Source: Arctopsyche grandis
Taxonomy: Eukaryota; Arthropoda; Insecta; Trichoptera; Hydropsychidae
DNA: 64,000 nt
Assembly (NCBI RefSeq): GCF_051622035.1
Contig: NC_135357.1
Coordinates: 36,315,691 to 36,379,690, forward strand
Direction of reading: 5' to 3'
This document shows, piece after piece, positions 22,857 through 41,859 of this stretch. How positions within the stretch are numbered: the first letter of the stretch is position 1; each line of letters starts with the position of its first letter. The notes under the pieces were generated by a model that was not told the DNA's origin, did no database searches, and saw only the letters and a program-made list of their open reading frames with translations. The position numbers were made by a program, and so were the translations under genes.

Positions 22857-22992
22857 CCGATTTTGCCTTGCACTCGGCCAAAGTGATGTAAGCGTGACGT
22901 GACCGCGACGTGTAGGTAGATATGAATAGAAATGTAATAAAATGACATATTTTAAACGGAGTCGTGCAGTGCTGTTAAGTATGAACAGACCT
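22857..22992. repeat. Copy of the right end of the Harbinger element
   Basis: This stretch matches 9308-9441 with few differences, including TTTTGCCTTGCACTCGGCC and the terminal GTTAAGTATGAACAGACCT. It lies between the borealin and sax starts. Confidence 0.8.
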
Positions 22993-23202
22993 TTTTCCGT
23001 TTGAAAACAAAAATGATTGAGGAAAATTTTAGAAGAAAGAGTCAAAATAAATTTAATACATAACTTCCATACATCTCGCTGTAAAATGTGAGGATTTTAA
23101 ATGCACCATAAGATGCAATTTGATTCAAAGGCTGGTTAGTTTGGTGTGGCGGTGTATGGTCGTCGAAGCGGGTGCTGCGGCGGCGTGTTGTGATGTTGTG
23201 CG

Positions 23203-29638
<6,436 letters not shown>

Positions 29639-31727
29639 TTGCGCGCCGCCATAGTGTTTTTATTTTCGTGTACTACTCTATAGACTGATCTTTTTATCTT
29701 CGTATGTTATATTTTTTTACTGCGGGCGACTCGATGCTCGCCGATATATATATATATATATATTATACAGGTGGACCACAGGTGACTAAGTGACTCGTTT
29801 TGATTTGGGTGATAAAAACTAACAGTTTGTTTTCATTGTAAGAATGTACCAAACGATTCAGTCGAACCAAGTATTCAATGCAGTCGATAAAATAGATTCA
29901 TATTTTTATTATTTACGAAAATTATTAATATTTATATTTAAGGTATTGCTTTAATAACATAATTTATGACAACATTTCTATTTATTTCCATCAAAAGTAC
30001 TTCTTGTTACATTAGAATAAACGAGGAATAGGGAAGAATGGAGGTGAATGAAGTTGTCCGTTCTTTAGATATATCCGTGAATGGAAACGGCTTTTCTTGT
30101 GAAGCTCAACTAATCAACTGATTGCTGCTTGTATTTACACACTTAGCAGCAGTATTTCCACACTTTGTTGTTTTTATTTTTCCATTTAAATCATTAGTTT
30201 TAATCGAACAAATCAAAATTTGCTGACAAAATAGAATGCTCCATTACTTATGGCCCAGACTGTATATATGAATTCAGACAATTATTCACATTGTAGATTT
30301 ATTTTCAATTGACTTACAAGCAGAGGTTTGTTTTGTTACCTTTATTGAGAGTAAATTAAAGAATTGTCCTAATCGCTGATTGAATTAAAGTTACAGTGTG
30401 GATAACTGTCGAATAATAAATGACGTATACATTAGTGTCTGTATATAATTTACAATGTGTATAAATTGTATGCGTGTTCACACATATGTATACATACGTA
30501 TATATAATATGAATATTTAGTATTATTGCAAAGAATAGTTGAGTTTATTTTTATATTATAGTAAAGTGTGTTTTGTATGCAGTGAAAAATGTTTAAAAAG
30601 ACAAAAAATAACAATGATAATAATATCAACGAGAATATATGTGTGTGTCTCTGATTAATTATTATTGCAAACAATATAAATAGTATTGTGCATTGATCGA
30701 TACTGGATACTTATTGTTCTAAATATGCATTATAATATAATGTAGTGAATCTTTTGTAAATATTGTGTATATCGAAACATTCTCCATGCATACATTACTT
30801 AAATATTATTATCTCCACTGTTTGGAAGCAAATTGTTATTAAATCAATTTATTATTATATTGTTTCAACATATCTCAAACTTGTCTTATTGTATATTTAT
30901 ACATATTGTAAGATGAAAATGCATTTTTTTTTTTCATTATTTTAATTTATACATTGCTCATACTATATATATATAATATTTAAAAGACATAAGATCAATG
31001 CAAAATAAATGCTTATTGTATTACATGTGTACATATATGGGAAATATATCTTGCAATACTTTGTTTGTCAATTTTGAAATTTCATATCAACGAAACGTGC
31101 ATATATGTATGTGTGTACGAATTTATTTTTTAATTTCAATTCTGGCAATAAATAAATACCAATTTCTTGGCAATAATTCTGTCTCGTCATATCTAAAGCT
31201 TCACTTGATGATTTTACGACGTGCCGATTAGCGAGTGAGTTTCGTTCGTTTCACACAGAGAAATTTAATTATTTATTACATATCAATTGTATTGATTGGA
31301 TCAATCAGAACTGTATACATATTAAATTGTGTTATCGGCGCTGCGCTAAAACAAATCATATTATTATCTCATATATCAGATTTTCAATAACGGTGTTTTC
31401 TTACATATGTGTCTGTGTGTGTGTGTGTGTGTGTTTTCGATTGTCTCGCAACTAAATATTGATTAACTTCATGTGAAAATATATAAACACACATATTACA
31501 CAATAATAGTAATAGTAATACAAATATCAAAATGTTTTGAGTATCATTCTATCCGGCATTTATATAATATAAATATGTAATATAAATATAATTCTCATCA
31601 TAGATCATATCAATGTAAAGTAGTATTATTTTGACGTATCTGCTTAAAATTCAAAATACTTAGCGTTGCAAATTTAGTTATAACGGTTAGTTCATTTTTA
31701 TTGTATTTATCTTCTTTTTTTTTTATT

Positions 31728-31811
<84 letters not shown>

Positions 31812-33640
31812 CCAAATATAATACATGTATGTATGTTGTTTTTGAATTGCATATGAAAATTGTCTTCCTACATATTTATATATACATATTATTAATTATA
31901 TTAATTAATTTCATTTGGCATGTTATCGGAATCGAAGCAATTCATATGTTTAATTTAATTATAATGTTTAACTCTTAAGGAACAATTTAATATTGCTTGT
32001 GCGGATTAATTTTCATTAAATTCTGATGAACATCTGTTTGTTGCCTTCTCGAGATAAATAAATAAACATCGGCCAAATTGATACCTGATTAAAGTGTTTC
32101 CAACCATTTTTGGCGGGAAGTGGAAAATTTGTATATATAAATAAACTTTATATGTCGTGGAAGCTATTTCCAGTTTTATCAGTATTCAATTACATTTTGA
32201 CATTATTTTTTTTTAAGACTTTACGCTTTAAGTTTTCTTTTTATATTATTGTGATAGTTACGTTAAATATATGTATACATTTAAACATATTTTTATCTTA
32301 TCAAATTCTATTCAATTACAAATCATTTCACGTCACGTTTTTTTTTTGTTCATGTACATATATATAAAACATTTAGCGCATTATCTATCACTAAAAATTA
32401 CTAATAATAATTTTTTTTTAATACAAAATAAATTTATAAGGAGTTTAGCCTAAAAATTCTATATATTTACTGTTAAGCGAAGACTTATTAATCTATTATT
32501 ACTGTGTATCGTAATGAATTTAAGATACATACTCGAAACATATTACAATTGTTGTACAAAAGTTGAAAAGGAAAAAAAACACATTTTACAGAATAGAAAT
32601 GGTGTTTATTTAATTTTTACTTAGATAAACAAAAAATTTGATAATGATGTACCTAACAGTTCTGCATATACATATGTCCCGTGACAAAAGCCCAGTTTTC
32701 TTTATGTATTTGATAATATAACAAATTAGTTTATACGTATAAATCGAAATAAATTGAAATGTTTGATGACGTACGATTTTTATTCCATTTAATTTTTTTT
32801 TCAGCATACAACCACATTTTTCAGAAGTTATTATCTTTTCTCTTTGTCGCAAAAGATTCTAAAATAGCAAAGGCTGTGGAATCATTTAAAAACATCAAAT
32901 TTAAAAAAAAAACTGCAAGACCAATTTCAATATCGTGTTACAAATAGACTTATTTTCAAAATTTGATATTTGACGATTCATTCGCTTTTAAAGATTTGAA
33001 AGGAAAAGAGAAGAATCGAGAATTATTCGTTTTTTTGAGTCTAAGACTCCGACTACGAAAGTCTTGGTTTATAATATGAAATTTTTTGTTTTGCTTGTTG
33101 ATATTCAAAAGTTGATTTTGAAAGTTATTAATAACTGAGAAGTAAAAATCATAATAAACTATTTATAAGTTATAAAAATATGTGATTTATTTATTATGAG
33201 TGTTGCTGAATTTTCCATAATTAGATTTAACTATGACTTCAATTATTTTCTTCCAAAATGTGAAATTTTTCTTTAAAGTAAAGAATTGCATAAATTCATT
33301 AAATAATTAAACACCGAATGCTTTGAGAGTTTTTAAATTCAAATCATGGATCAAGGAGTTATTTTATCAATGAAACAATGTTATTGAATTGGTCTTACTA
33401 ATTAAACTAATGAAAATGACGACAATGTTACATACATATGCCGTAATTATCAAGATGTCGACCGGGACATTTAAGAATTGGATGATAAATGGTTAAATTG
33501 GAATCGTGAGTCATTGATGATGTTAACTTTTGATTATTTTAAGTTTACTGAAAAATATTTAAACTGTTTTGGCGGTTACTGAAAAATTCTGTCAAATTAA
33601 ACCTATATATAAATTAAATAACTTCAGAATGGTCAATTTT
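29639..33640. other. sax 3' region and AT-rich intergenic DNA
   Basis: This is AT-rich sequence after the sax stop. Several AATAAA signals occur (for example at 30415-30420), so the real 3' end cannot be fixed. Microsatellites include AT runs at 29745-29763 and 31733-31807 and a TG run near 31404-31432. No other coding region is recognised. Confidence 0.5.
31733..31807. repeat. AT dinucleotide microsatellite
   Basis: About 37 AT units lie in the sax downstream region. Confidence 0.9.
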
Positions 33641-34247
33641 TTTAATGTTTTCATTAAACAATGAAAATGATATCTTTGCATTTATTATTTCACTTAAAAA
33701 TTCGGAAGTTTGTCGCATTCATTTAAAATTTGTGATGACGATTTTAGTGCCTCTAGATTTTGAAGCCTTGGGACCATTGCTCATTTCGTACGGCTTAATT
33801 ATACGATTAAGTAATTGCAGGTCACACGCTGAAATGGCCATAAACCAATCGCATAGACGAGGTTAGCTTTGGTTATTTGGAATTTGCACTTGCCCTTGAA
33901 CCCTTGCATTCTCACTTTTGTTTTCCTTTAATAGTCTTTGTCTAACTAGCTATGTAGATAGAATACTGGGGCAACTGACTCGTGGACGTGGACACGAGGG
34001 ACACATCTATACACTGGGACATGTCCCGGTCTACCGAGATGTATGGCAGCCAAACTCAATAAATCTTTACGCATTTTTGCTGAAGAATGAGTGTTACTGG
34101 CTTTATTTTAAGACTAAGATTCTTAGTCCAAAATAAAGTCGATGTGACAACCCCGAGGTACTGGCCGAAAACCATCGGTTGGCCAGCGCTTCGCCGGTAA
34201 GCAATCACTTCCTTCCCGGCTGTCGAAATAAATAGTCATGCATTTTT
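33641..34247. other. Intergenic, possible decayed retroelement piece
   Basis: Slightly GC-richer sequence with short frames and an AATAAATAGTC polyadenylation-like end near 34228. No family motif could be assigned. Confidence 0.35.
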
Positions 34248-34436
34248 TATTTTATTTATTTTTACATACATATGTATATATACCAGGAAGGCCTAATTGG
34301 CAAACTCTGATAGGAAACAAACGACCTGGAATCATAGACCAAGGTCTGGCCAGTAGCAACCAGTGGGACTCGAACCCGTGACCACTATGTTCGAAAGCAT
34401 ATATGTTAACCACTAGTCCACGCTGCTGTATTACCA
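34248..34436 (-). mobile_element. Short, internally deleted SINE copy
   Basis: On the minus strand the tRNA-like head (GACTAGTGGTTAACATATA, then GGGTTCGAGTCCCAC) is joined through CCTATCAGAGTTTGCCAATT directly to the 3' CCTTCCTGG end and an AAATAAAATAAAA tail. The central body is missing. Confidence 0.82.
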
Positions 34437-34561
34437 ACACAGTCCTCTCACTCGCCCTACCCCCATACCAGTAACACCCATTCTACCGTGGAGATGCGGA
34501 AAAAGATTTTTAATAAATTTGGAGCGATTGAAATATCTGAAAAATTATGTAAACGGTAAAC

Positions 34562-34808
34562 GGGTTACATCCCAAATGTGAATCGCTAACAGGATAACCG
34601 CCGCTACAAAAAATCACTCGGATCTCCTGTCGCACAATAAAAAAAACGGCCCAAATATTGATCAGCAAATGCTTTTTTTTTTACGAGATTTGGACAATTT
34701 TGAGCAATATTTGGGCAGTTTTCTGTACGCCAATTTTCCGCGCGAGTGATTTTCGTAGCGGCAGTTTTCCTGTTAGCGATTCACATTTGGGATGTAATCA
34801 CCGAACCC
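34562..34808. mobile_element. Fold-back MITE with about 50-bp arms
   Basis: The left arm GGGTTACATCCCAAATGTGA and onward pairs with the right arm TCACATTTGGGATGTAATCA. Both arms continue through CGCTAACAGGA and the GTAGCGGC segment. The right arm and following sequence (34738-34830) are repeated directly at 35040-35130. Confidence 0.8.
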
Positions 34809-34829
34809 AAATTTACTAGGCTTTGTTGG

Positions 34830-35236
34830 TAACGGTTGTGTGATTATTGCTCACATAACGGTCGTCCAAAAGTCAATGTTTAAAGCCTCTATATCGGAAC
34901 ATCTGGCAGCCGAAAAGTCCATCGTACTAACAATAACTAGTAAAAGCCGAGATTACGGATGAGGCGGACCTTTTCGGCTCGCTTACCGCTGGTAGCCGAC
35001 CCACTGGCCACTGTCATTGGCTGCTGTGTGACAAGAGATCCGCGCGAGTGATTTTCGTAGCGGCGGTTTGCTTGTTAGCGATTCATCTTCGAGATGTAAT
35101 CACCGAACCCAAATTTACTAGGCTTTCTCGGTAACGATTGTGAGATTATTGCTCACATAACGGTCGTCCAAAAGTCAATGTTTAATACCTCTATAACGGA
35201 ACAGCTGGCAGCCGAAAAGTCCATCGTACTAACAAA
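34830..35236 (+). mobile_element. Two diverged family A MITE partial copies in a direct duplication
   Basis: Segments 34830-34938 and 35131-35236 both read GGTAACG...TGATTATTGCTCACA, then ACATCTGGCAGCCGAAAAGT or a close variant. The first ends where a GTAAAAGCCGAGATTACGG stretch, similar to the Merlin terminus, begins at 34940. Confidence 0.7.
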
Positions 35237-35516
35237 ACGCTCGTCCAAAAGTCAATAAAACCTCTAACGCAGAGCATCGTAACCTGTGCACCGCGGTAAT
35301 ATGTGTTCCCCGAACAGCACTTCGGCCTAATGCGTGCGAGTGAAATCGCGTGTGAGGGAGAAAACCAATATTAGTTAGTGTTTTGTCCCTATGCATATAC
35401 GGAATAACTAGCGATTGCCGATGAAGTACATATATATGTACGTAGCTGACAAACTCTACGAGTCGTAAACAATGTGTGCCGCGAATATCCAAAGGTTACG
35501 GATGCTCTGCTCTAAT

Positions 35517-35680
35517 GGAACATCTGGCAGCCGAAAAGTCCATCATACTAACGATAACTATCATGCTAACGATAACTATCATACTAACGAGAACTTGAGT
35601 GCCAAATATTGTGTATTCGCAATTTTCATGGCAAAAATTGTCTTTGTGACCACCGCAATGTGACGAATAGTCCAATTACC
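35517..35680 (+). mobile_element. Family A MITE, 5'-truncated
   Basis: It matches the full 204-bp copy from GGAACATCTGGCAGCC to the end GAATAGTCCAATTACC, with one extra internal iteration of CTAACGATAACTATCAT. Confidence 0.85.
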
Positions 35681-35697
35681 GTCGATAACAAACAACT

Positions 35698-36130
35698 TCA
35701 GAAGGCAACTAAAACAAGCGACAGTTGGCGCCCGTCGACAGTTGGCAGCCTCTCATTTCGAATGAGAAACGTCAGTGGCGAGGAAGCTCGTGGGAGGATC
35801 GATCGTGTGGGTGTGCGCGTACTTATCGTCGTCGTCTCCGTCAAGAGAGACAGACAGAGAGAGAGAGAGAGAGAGACGGAGCGCGCGCCCCCCGCCCCCA
35901 CCCCGAGCCCCTCCCGTCCTTGAGAGGCCCCCCTGCTGACCTTGACCCGCTTGTTGAGGTTATACTTGCACAGTGCACTCTTGACAACCACCCACCCACC
36001 CACTCACCCACTCACCCACTCACCCACTATCGTCCAGTCTGTCCCAACTGTCGAACCTTCGAACCGTATTGTCGAATCGCGCCACATTTCATTCACCAAA
36101 CCTACGAATCGTACCACATGTAATCCTGCT
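35698..36130. other. GC-rich island with GA and CACCCACT tracts
   Basis: The stretch is markedly GC-rich compared with its surroundings. It has a GA run near 35852-35876, a C-rich segment at 35880-35935 and a CACCCACT iteration at 35990-36028. Open frames exist on both strands but show no domain. It could be the promoter or first exon of an unseen transcript. Confidence 0.35.
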
Positions 36131-36774
36131 TGGGTAACCTTGACAATTTACATGCTTATATATTGTACACCAAAATATATTTTCTATGTACCCCCACACT
36201 AGGTATGTATCGCATTGCTCATTTTAATTACTTACATGTATCAAACTTTGTAGGATATTTTTTTGATTATCGATTTAGAAATGTTTTTTCGATTTGTGCC
36301 GCAACCTGCATGACAAAATGAACGTTTCATACAAGTCTGTTCAAATTGACTTTAAAGTTGATCTTTACAACAGACTATTCCTATTCATGGGACTTTGTAT
36401 GAAGCCATCGAATAATTGTCAAGAAATACTAAAAAAAATCCGAGTTTATTCAAAATATATATCTTTATTTACAAAGTATAATGCTATTTCCAGTGCTCCG
36501 AATTTTTCCCACGATCAGACTACAATTTTATAAAAATTAAATTAAATTTCAAATATTTTTTAATTACTAACATATATATAGTGCTAAAGTAAATCATAAT
36601 TTTTTTTCTTTATGTATACTTAAATGACAACATTTTGGCGTAAAGAATTTATCAAATATCAGTCTCTCGTCAATTTGACATAAACATGAGAGAAAGACAA
36701 AGATTGAAACACCGTTTTTCAGGTCTACATATGTCCATACATCTTAATTCGTAATTCAACATTCATCATTCATA

Positions 36775-36857
36775 ATCGCACAACACAAATGTGCGATTTA
36801 TACGCGAAATCGGAGTCGGACTCGTTCTAATTTTTGAAAACTCCGACTCCACAGTCC
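36775..36857. mobile_element. hAT terminal fragment
   Basis: The segment ends AACTCCGACTCCACAGTCCTG. In reverse this resembles the CAGGGCTGTAGAGTCGG terminus of the hAT element at 45547. Only this end is visible. Confidence 0.5.
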
Positions 36858-37359
36858 TGGTTATTATTATTAAAAGTTACCGACCATTTAATTTGACCAA
36901 ACTGAACTTACATCGTGTAATACTGTTCAAAATTAATTTCCAATTCTAATTTTAACACATTTTCTTTATTAAAACTGAGGACTGTTAAACTATTAAAAAG
37001 AATTGAAACCCAGGTCATGCAGATTACGGTACACTTCCCGACATCCATTCATTATTACATCGTTATGATCAGTTTAATTATATCCATTGTCGGACCATCA
37101 TTTATTTGCGCTTCAATACACACACACATACTTTCAAATATTACAGCGTCCAAACGATACTTGTATTACAATCGCAAAGTGTCCTGTCAATGTTTACATT
37201 GCGATAAAGGTTTCCGACACATTGTTACATTTCGTAAAGATCAAACATCAGCGCGGTGTGTGAAAATTTTGCCGTCAGAAGTTTATCCCCGATGATTTAT
37301 TATGTCGTTGTGTAACGTGGTTGTTTTTTGTGAGCAGCCCGCGCTTCGGATTGTAGAAA

Positions 37360-37664
37360 ATGGCCGGATTCGCGGCCCAAGCTGCCATCAGGTCGAAATG
37401 GACCGATCTGATCGAATCGTCCAGCATTGACGTGCCCGGTGAAGTCACACAAGGCGTCCGATCTGTAGTCGGATGGTTGAAGCAGGCACATACATATATA
37501 TATATATATACTTATCAATGCTAATTTTCTTTCGCTATGATCATTTCATTATTTGCCGATTTATACTATACTATATATTATACACACAGCAGGCAAAAGA
37601 TAAACGGAAGATTGGAGACGCTCTGAAAAGGTTCACGTCCTCAAGATCCATATTGAAATGTTAG
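37360..37664 (+). CDS. Small unrecognised two-exon gene (66 codons), putative
   Basis: Exon 1 (37360-37485) opens MAGFAAQAAIRSKWTDLIES and continues with VTQGVRSVVGWLKQ. Exon 2 (37590-37664) reads QAKDKRKIGDALKRFTSSRS, then ILKC and a stop. The two join in phase only if the 104-bp intron uses a GC donor (CAG then GCACAT) with a normal CAG acceptor. A run of TA repeats starts just inside the donor. The composition, balanced amino acids and absence of repeats distinguish it from nearby noise. I do not recognise the family. A piggyBac-like MITE begins 53 bp after the stop. Confidence 0.5.
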
Positions 37665-37717
37665 AAATTTCACTGATGGACATGAAATGATGTAAGAATT
37701 GACTATTTCTATTTTAA

Positions 37718-38210
37718 CCCTTTGCCCGCGGCAATAAATATAGCGAACAAGCCCTTTCGCGAATTTGGCAATCGAGTTTTCGACCTTAAATACAGATTTT
37801 AATATTTACTCAAGTAACCAGATATGTTAATTAACACATAAAGTATTATTTTAAACAATAAAATACATAATATATCTCGTAGTTTTGGGCTTAATTGTCA
37901 AATAATCATTCTTCATACAATTGAACGTATCTTCGCCATTGTTCAACAGACGTGACGTCACATAAACGAAGTTTCAGTATGGTTCCACAAAACCACTAAT
38001 TTTGACTGGTATATATTCATTTTAAGCTAATTGAATAGATGGCATTCAACTCTCAGTAGTATATTCAACCAATTTTGAACCTTAAAACAGTTGAAATGGG
38101 GCGCATATAAGGCTCAAAATCCCGTGCAAAGTTCAGAAATTCTATGGAAGTCAGCCGCGCTACAGACTTGTCGCGCAAAGCTTCCATAGAAGACGGCCGC
38201 GGGCAAACGG
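37718..38210. mobile_element. piggyBac-like MITE flanked by TTAA
   Basis: TTAA lies at 37714-37717 and 38211-38214. The ends CCCTTTGCCCGCGGC and, inverted, CCGTTTGCCCGCGGCC are near-perfect. The 493-bp interior is non-coding. Its ends differ from the other TTAA elements here, so it is a separate subfamily. Confidence 0.87.
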
Positions 38211-38214
38211 TTAA

Positions 38215-39009
38215 TAGAGCAGAAATCAGCTGTTCCGATCGGACCCAAATAGCAGATGTTGTGATTTGTCAATATTACAATACTACACTTACATGCCGTA
38301 CTTGCAAAAGTTTAAAACTATGCTATTTGAGTCCAAATTCAACATACGGATTCGACGCCGACGGGCATATGAGTAGAATTGTAAAAATTCTAGCATCTCT
38401 AAGTCAGTTAGCGGCTGATTTTTCAAAGTAGACTGTTCCGGGACGCCGTTCTCTTTTGCCCTCTGTAATATTTATAAATACAGTTTAAACATTCACGTTT
38501 AGTTGAATTTTACGAGACACCGCTTACTTTTTAGTGCTGTTTATTTATTTATATGTATTTCTTTGTCACACGCTCAGTAGTCATATAAGCCACATTTACA
38601 TGGACAGTGTATACTGCATTTGGCGGATATTTAACCAATGTCTGCCATTCTATTGATGAGTTTACGACAAGTTTTGGATGGGTATCGACGGCGGTAGGTG
38701 CGGCACGTGCCTTGAAATTCAATAGATTACATCTATGCAGATCCGTCGAGAAATAATAATTCCAGGCCCTTTTTTCTAGGGAGAACTCATTTTATAATTT
38801 CGAAAACAAATAACCTTTCCTCCCCTGTGATATGTATTTACTACAACTCGACTCTAATAATGGGAATACCGATATGAAATGTAATAGATACAAGGTTCAG
38901 AATTTTTGTATTCCTCCGTAATATAATTACGAATTACGTCAATTTATGTGTACAAAATACATATCATCGGAGCGCGCGGATGTTTTTGGCACCGTAAGGG
39001 AAAGGTTAA
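38215..39009. other. Intergenic, nothing recognised
   Basis: This is mixed-composition sequence without repeats shared with the rest of the window and without a recognisable coding frame. Confidence 0.4.
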
Positions 39010-40476
39010 TAACAAAACAAATTACCTGAGTGGAGACTTATCTATCTTTACTAAGTTTTTATCCACTTAATTACGAATATGACAATGATTTTTGTTGGTT
39101 TGCTTACGTTTATGAGATATGAGCGTTTAAAAAAATGCGCAATTTTTAACTCTATCTAGTATTGCTATGCCAAAAGTGAGTATTGGAATCAATTATGATT
39201 TTTTTTCTATTGATTGTAATTTTTTATTTCTTTAAAATACGTATAATTGATTATCCGGCGAGTTTTGGTCGAAAATAGCATTTATTGGACCAGTTCTATA
39301 TTTCACTACGTTTGCAAGGGTTGGTTTTCGATTAAATTCAATTTCTTAATTTTATCTGAACGTATTAATTCGAGCGGTAAATGATTTTAAAGTAAAATAT
39401 GAAATATACTAATCGTAAGTTTCGGTATGCAAATGTGAGCGAGTGAGATGGAGTGATGCGCTCTCCATTTATTTATTCATATATGTACATATATGTATAC
39501 CAGGAAAGCTTAACAAGTAAACCCTATTGCGCTTTCCTGGCCAATTACAAACAATTATACAGTACCATAGAGACAGAGTGGATGGCATTTTATAATATTA
39601 GCAAATTCGAGATGCTAATAAACTCGATAAATTTGATATATTTTATGTACATATGTACATTATATACACAATAATACATTAAAGAAAAAATGTATATATG
39701 CATATACTCAATTTTGTATTTTATTTTTTTAAACAGAAACGTTTCTACAAGCCTCATATTAGATTGCTTTCGCTTTTTCGTCTGACGAAATTTTTATTAA
39801 TAAATTAGGCCTGTTTTATTACTTATATCTCACTACGTTTACAAGGATTGATTTTCAATCTCAATATATTTTTATATTTTTTTTTTTTATCTAAACGTAC
39901 TAATTCGTATATATGTACGATATATACGAATTAGTAAGTTTGTATATATGAACACGATTCGTATATACAATGTATGAATTCAGATTTAAAAAAAATAATA
40001 TCGAGATTGAACACCAATCCTTGTAAACGTAATGAAATATAAAACTGGCCCAATGGATACATTTGAGAAAAAAATGTATTTTAAAATTCGGTAGGTAATT
40101 AATTATGCGTATTTTAAAACAATAATAGAAAAAACATCTGACTTTCATTCCAATACTCACTTTTGGCACAGCAATACTAGATTTTGAGTTTAATTATGCG
40201 TATTTTAAAGCAATAAAAATCGTAATTAATAGAGAAACGTCTGACTATTGATTCCAATACTCACTTTTGGCATAGCAATACTAGATTTTCAGTTAAAAAT
40301 TGCAAAAGCCTAAAATTTGAAAAAAATTACGCATTTTTTTAAACGGTCATATCCCTTAAACGAGAGCAAAACAACAAAAATCGTTGTCATATTCGAATTC
40401 AGTGGGTCAAACTTAGTAAAGATTGGTTAGTCTCGTATTGGTAAAAATTGAAAAACGTGTTTTTTGTTGCTCAGTG
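39010..40476. mobile_element. Long fold-back element (TIR CACTGAGCAACA type)
   Basis: Sequence at about 39040-39310 recurs inverted at about 40050-40440, sharing the AGTATTGCTATGCCAAAAGT and ACGTATAATTGATTA regions. The right end GTTGCTCAGTG matches the ends of the second copy at 42376-43690. A SINE 3' fragment is inserted between the arms. Confidence 0.72.
39468..39556 (-). mobile_element. SINE 3' end fragment
   Basis: The reverse strand shows TAATTGGCCAGGAAAGC, then the second hairpin arm GCTTTCCTGG and the AAATAA tail, as in the other SINE copies. The head is missing. Confidence 0.7.
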
Positions 40477-40597
40477 TAATTATGAAAGAAAAATGCATAG
40501 GCAAAAAAAAATTTAATACTATTAATTTACATTTAAAATATTAAACACGAACCAAATATCCTTAAGTTGCGCTGCAGGCTATATTTTTATATAAAAC

Positions 40598-40870
40598 TAG
40601 TGTTGTGCCCGTTGAAATTTCAACGGATGACTAGGGAAACAAATTTGTACATGATTTAAAATAAAGTTTCAATACGAATAGTAATAATTAATGAAAATCG
40701 GAACTGAAACAGAGATCGGGAATTAGAATTGAAGCAGGGATCGGGAATTGGAACTGAAACAGGAATTCGGATCCGGAACTGAAAAAAGAATCCGGACCCG
40801 GAACTGAAGCGGGAATCCGGAATCGGAACTGAAAAAGGAATCTGAATCTATCTCTAAGCACAGCATATAT
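40598..40870. repeat. Dispersed-repeat start followed by a minisatellite
   Basis: CTAGTGTTGTGCCCGTTGAA at 40599 matches the start of 5700 and 19003. It is followed at 40690-40850 by imperfect iterations of GGAACTGAAACAGGAAT and CGGAATC units of about 24 bp. Confidence 0.65.
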
Positions 40871-41039
40871 ATACTCCTGGCATTCTAAAATTGTTTTTTT
40901 TATATCCATACTTGTCGACGCGTCCGCCACATACCCACATACATACATACATATGTACATCTTCTTCTTCTTTTTTATTCCTCTCCTCGTAGGAGTTTGG
41001 ATATCATGACATATATCTTCTCTCTATCCATGGTTGCCC

Positions 41040-41602
41040 TGAAAAGTGTTGTGGAGTCACATTGGTACCATCCATGAGATGCGTCTTCTACCAACGCTTC
41101 TTTTCCCTTGTACTTTCCCCTGCAATATGAGCTGTATGATTTCATATTTCGGATTTCTCATCACATGCCCCAGGTATTCGAGCTTTCTGTGCTTCACGAC
41201 GCTTAATAACTCTCGTTTTCTTTTCATTCGTTTCAATACTTCTTCATTTCGGACTCAGTCCACCCAGGGGATCCTCAACATTCTCCTGAAACACCACATT
41301 TCAAATGCTGCCAGCTTTTTCTCTGTAGCTTGAGTCATGGTCCAGGATTCGACCCCATAAAGAAGTACCAGATTGAAATCTCTATTGCAGAGGAGATCAC
41401 GCATCTTGAAGAAAGCGTTTCGCGCCATCTCTATTCTGATTTTAATCTCTTGTGAATGGTCCCATTGGTCGTTCAACCAGCATCCTAAATATTTATATTG
41501 ATGCACTAGTTCAATGTTTTTGTCATTTATTTTTAGTGACGTGGGAGGCATTTCCAGTTTTTTATTTTTGGTAATAATATGTACATCGCAAACCTTTAAC
41601 AA
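41040..41602 (-). mobile_element. RTE-type LINE reverse transcriptase fragment
   Basis: The minus strand reads LKINDKNIELVHQYKYLGCW, LLYGVESWTMTQATEKKLAA and FRRMLRIPWVD. After a frameshift near 41268 it continues with SVVKHRKLEYLGHVMRNPKY. This is the C-terminal half of an RTE-like reverse transcriptase and is non-functional. Confidence 0.85.
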
Positions 41603-41859
41603 TGCATTTACAAAATTTGAACAATAAACGGCACCTTGGCTATCCTACCTCTACACATAAGCTCTGTAGCTCTAGAAAATTCTCAAATAGTCTTATTATT
41701 TGAAATGCCAGTGTGGCTCTCTGTGAGATTTTTACAATGGTAAAGCACCATAAGCGATATCAATTATCAACCAAATCGATCGCACACACTGAAAGACCAT
41801 AAACTGGCAGTAATACTCGTCCGTGAAAGCGTAGCTTAACCCCCAGTCCTTGCACACAA

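Noticed and set aside
36294-36533. A 79-codon frame reminiscent of an odorant-receptor N-terminus
   Set aside because: Only vague hydrophobic similarity, no following exon with membrane segments, and repeat-rich surroundings.
38144-38431. A 95-codon plus-strand frame
   Set aside because: It starts inside the TTAA-flanked MITE and crosses its border, so it is not an ancestral gene.
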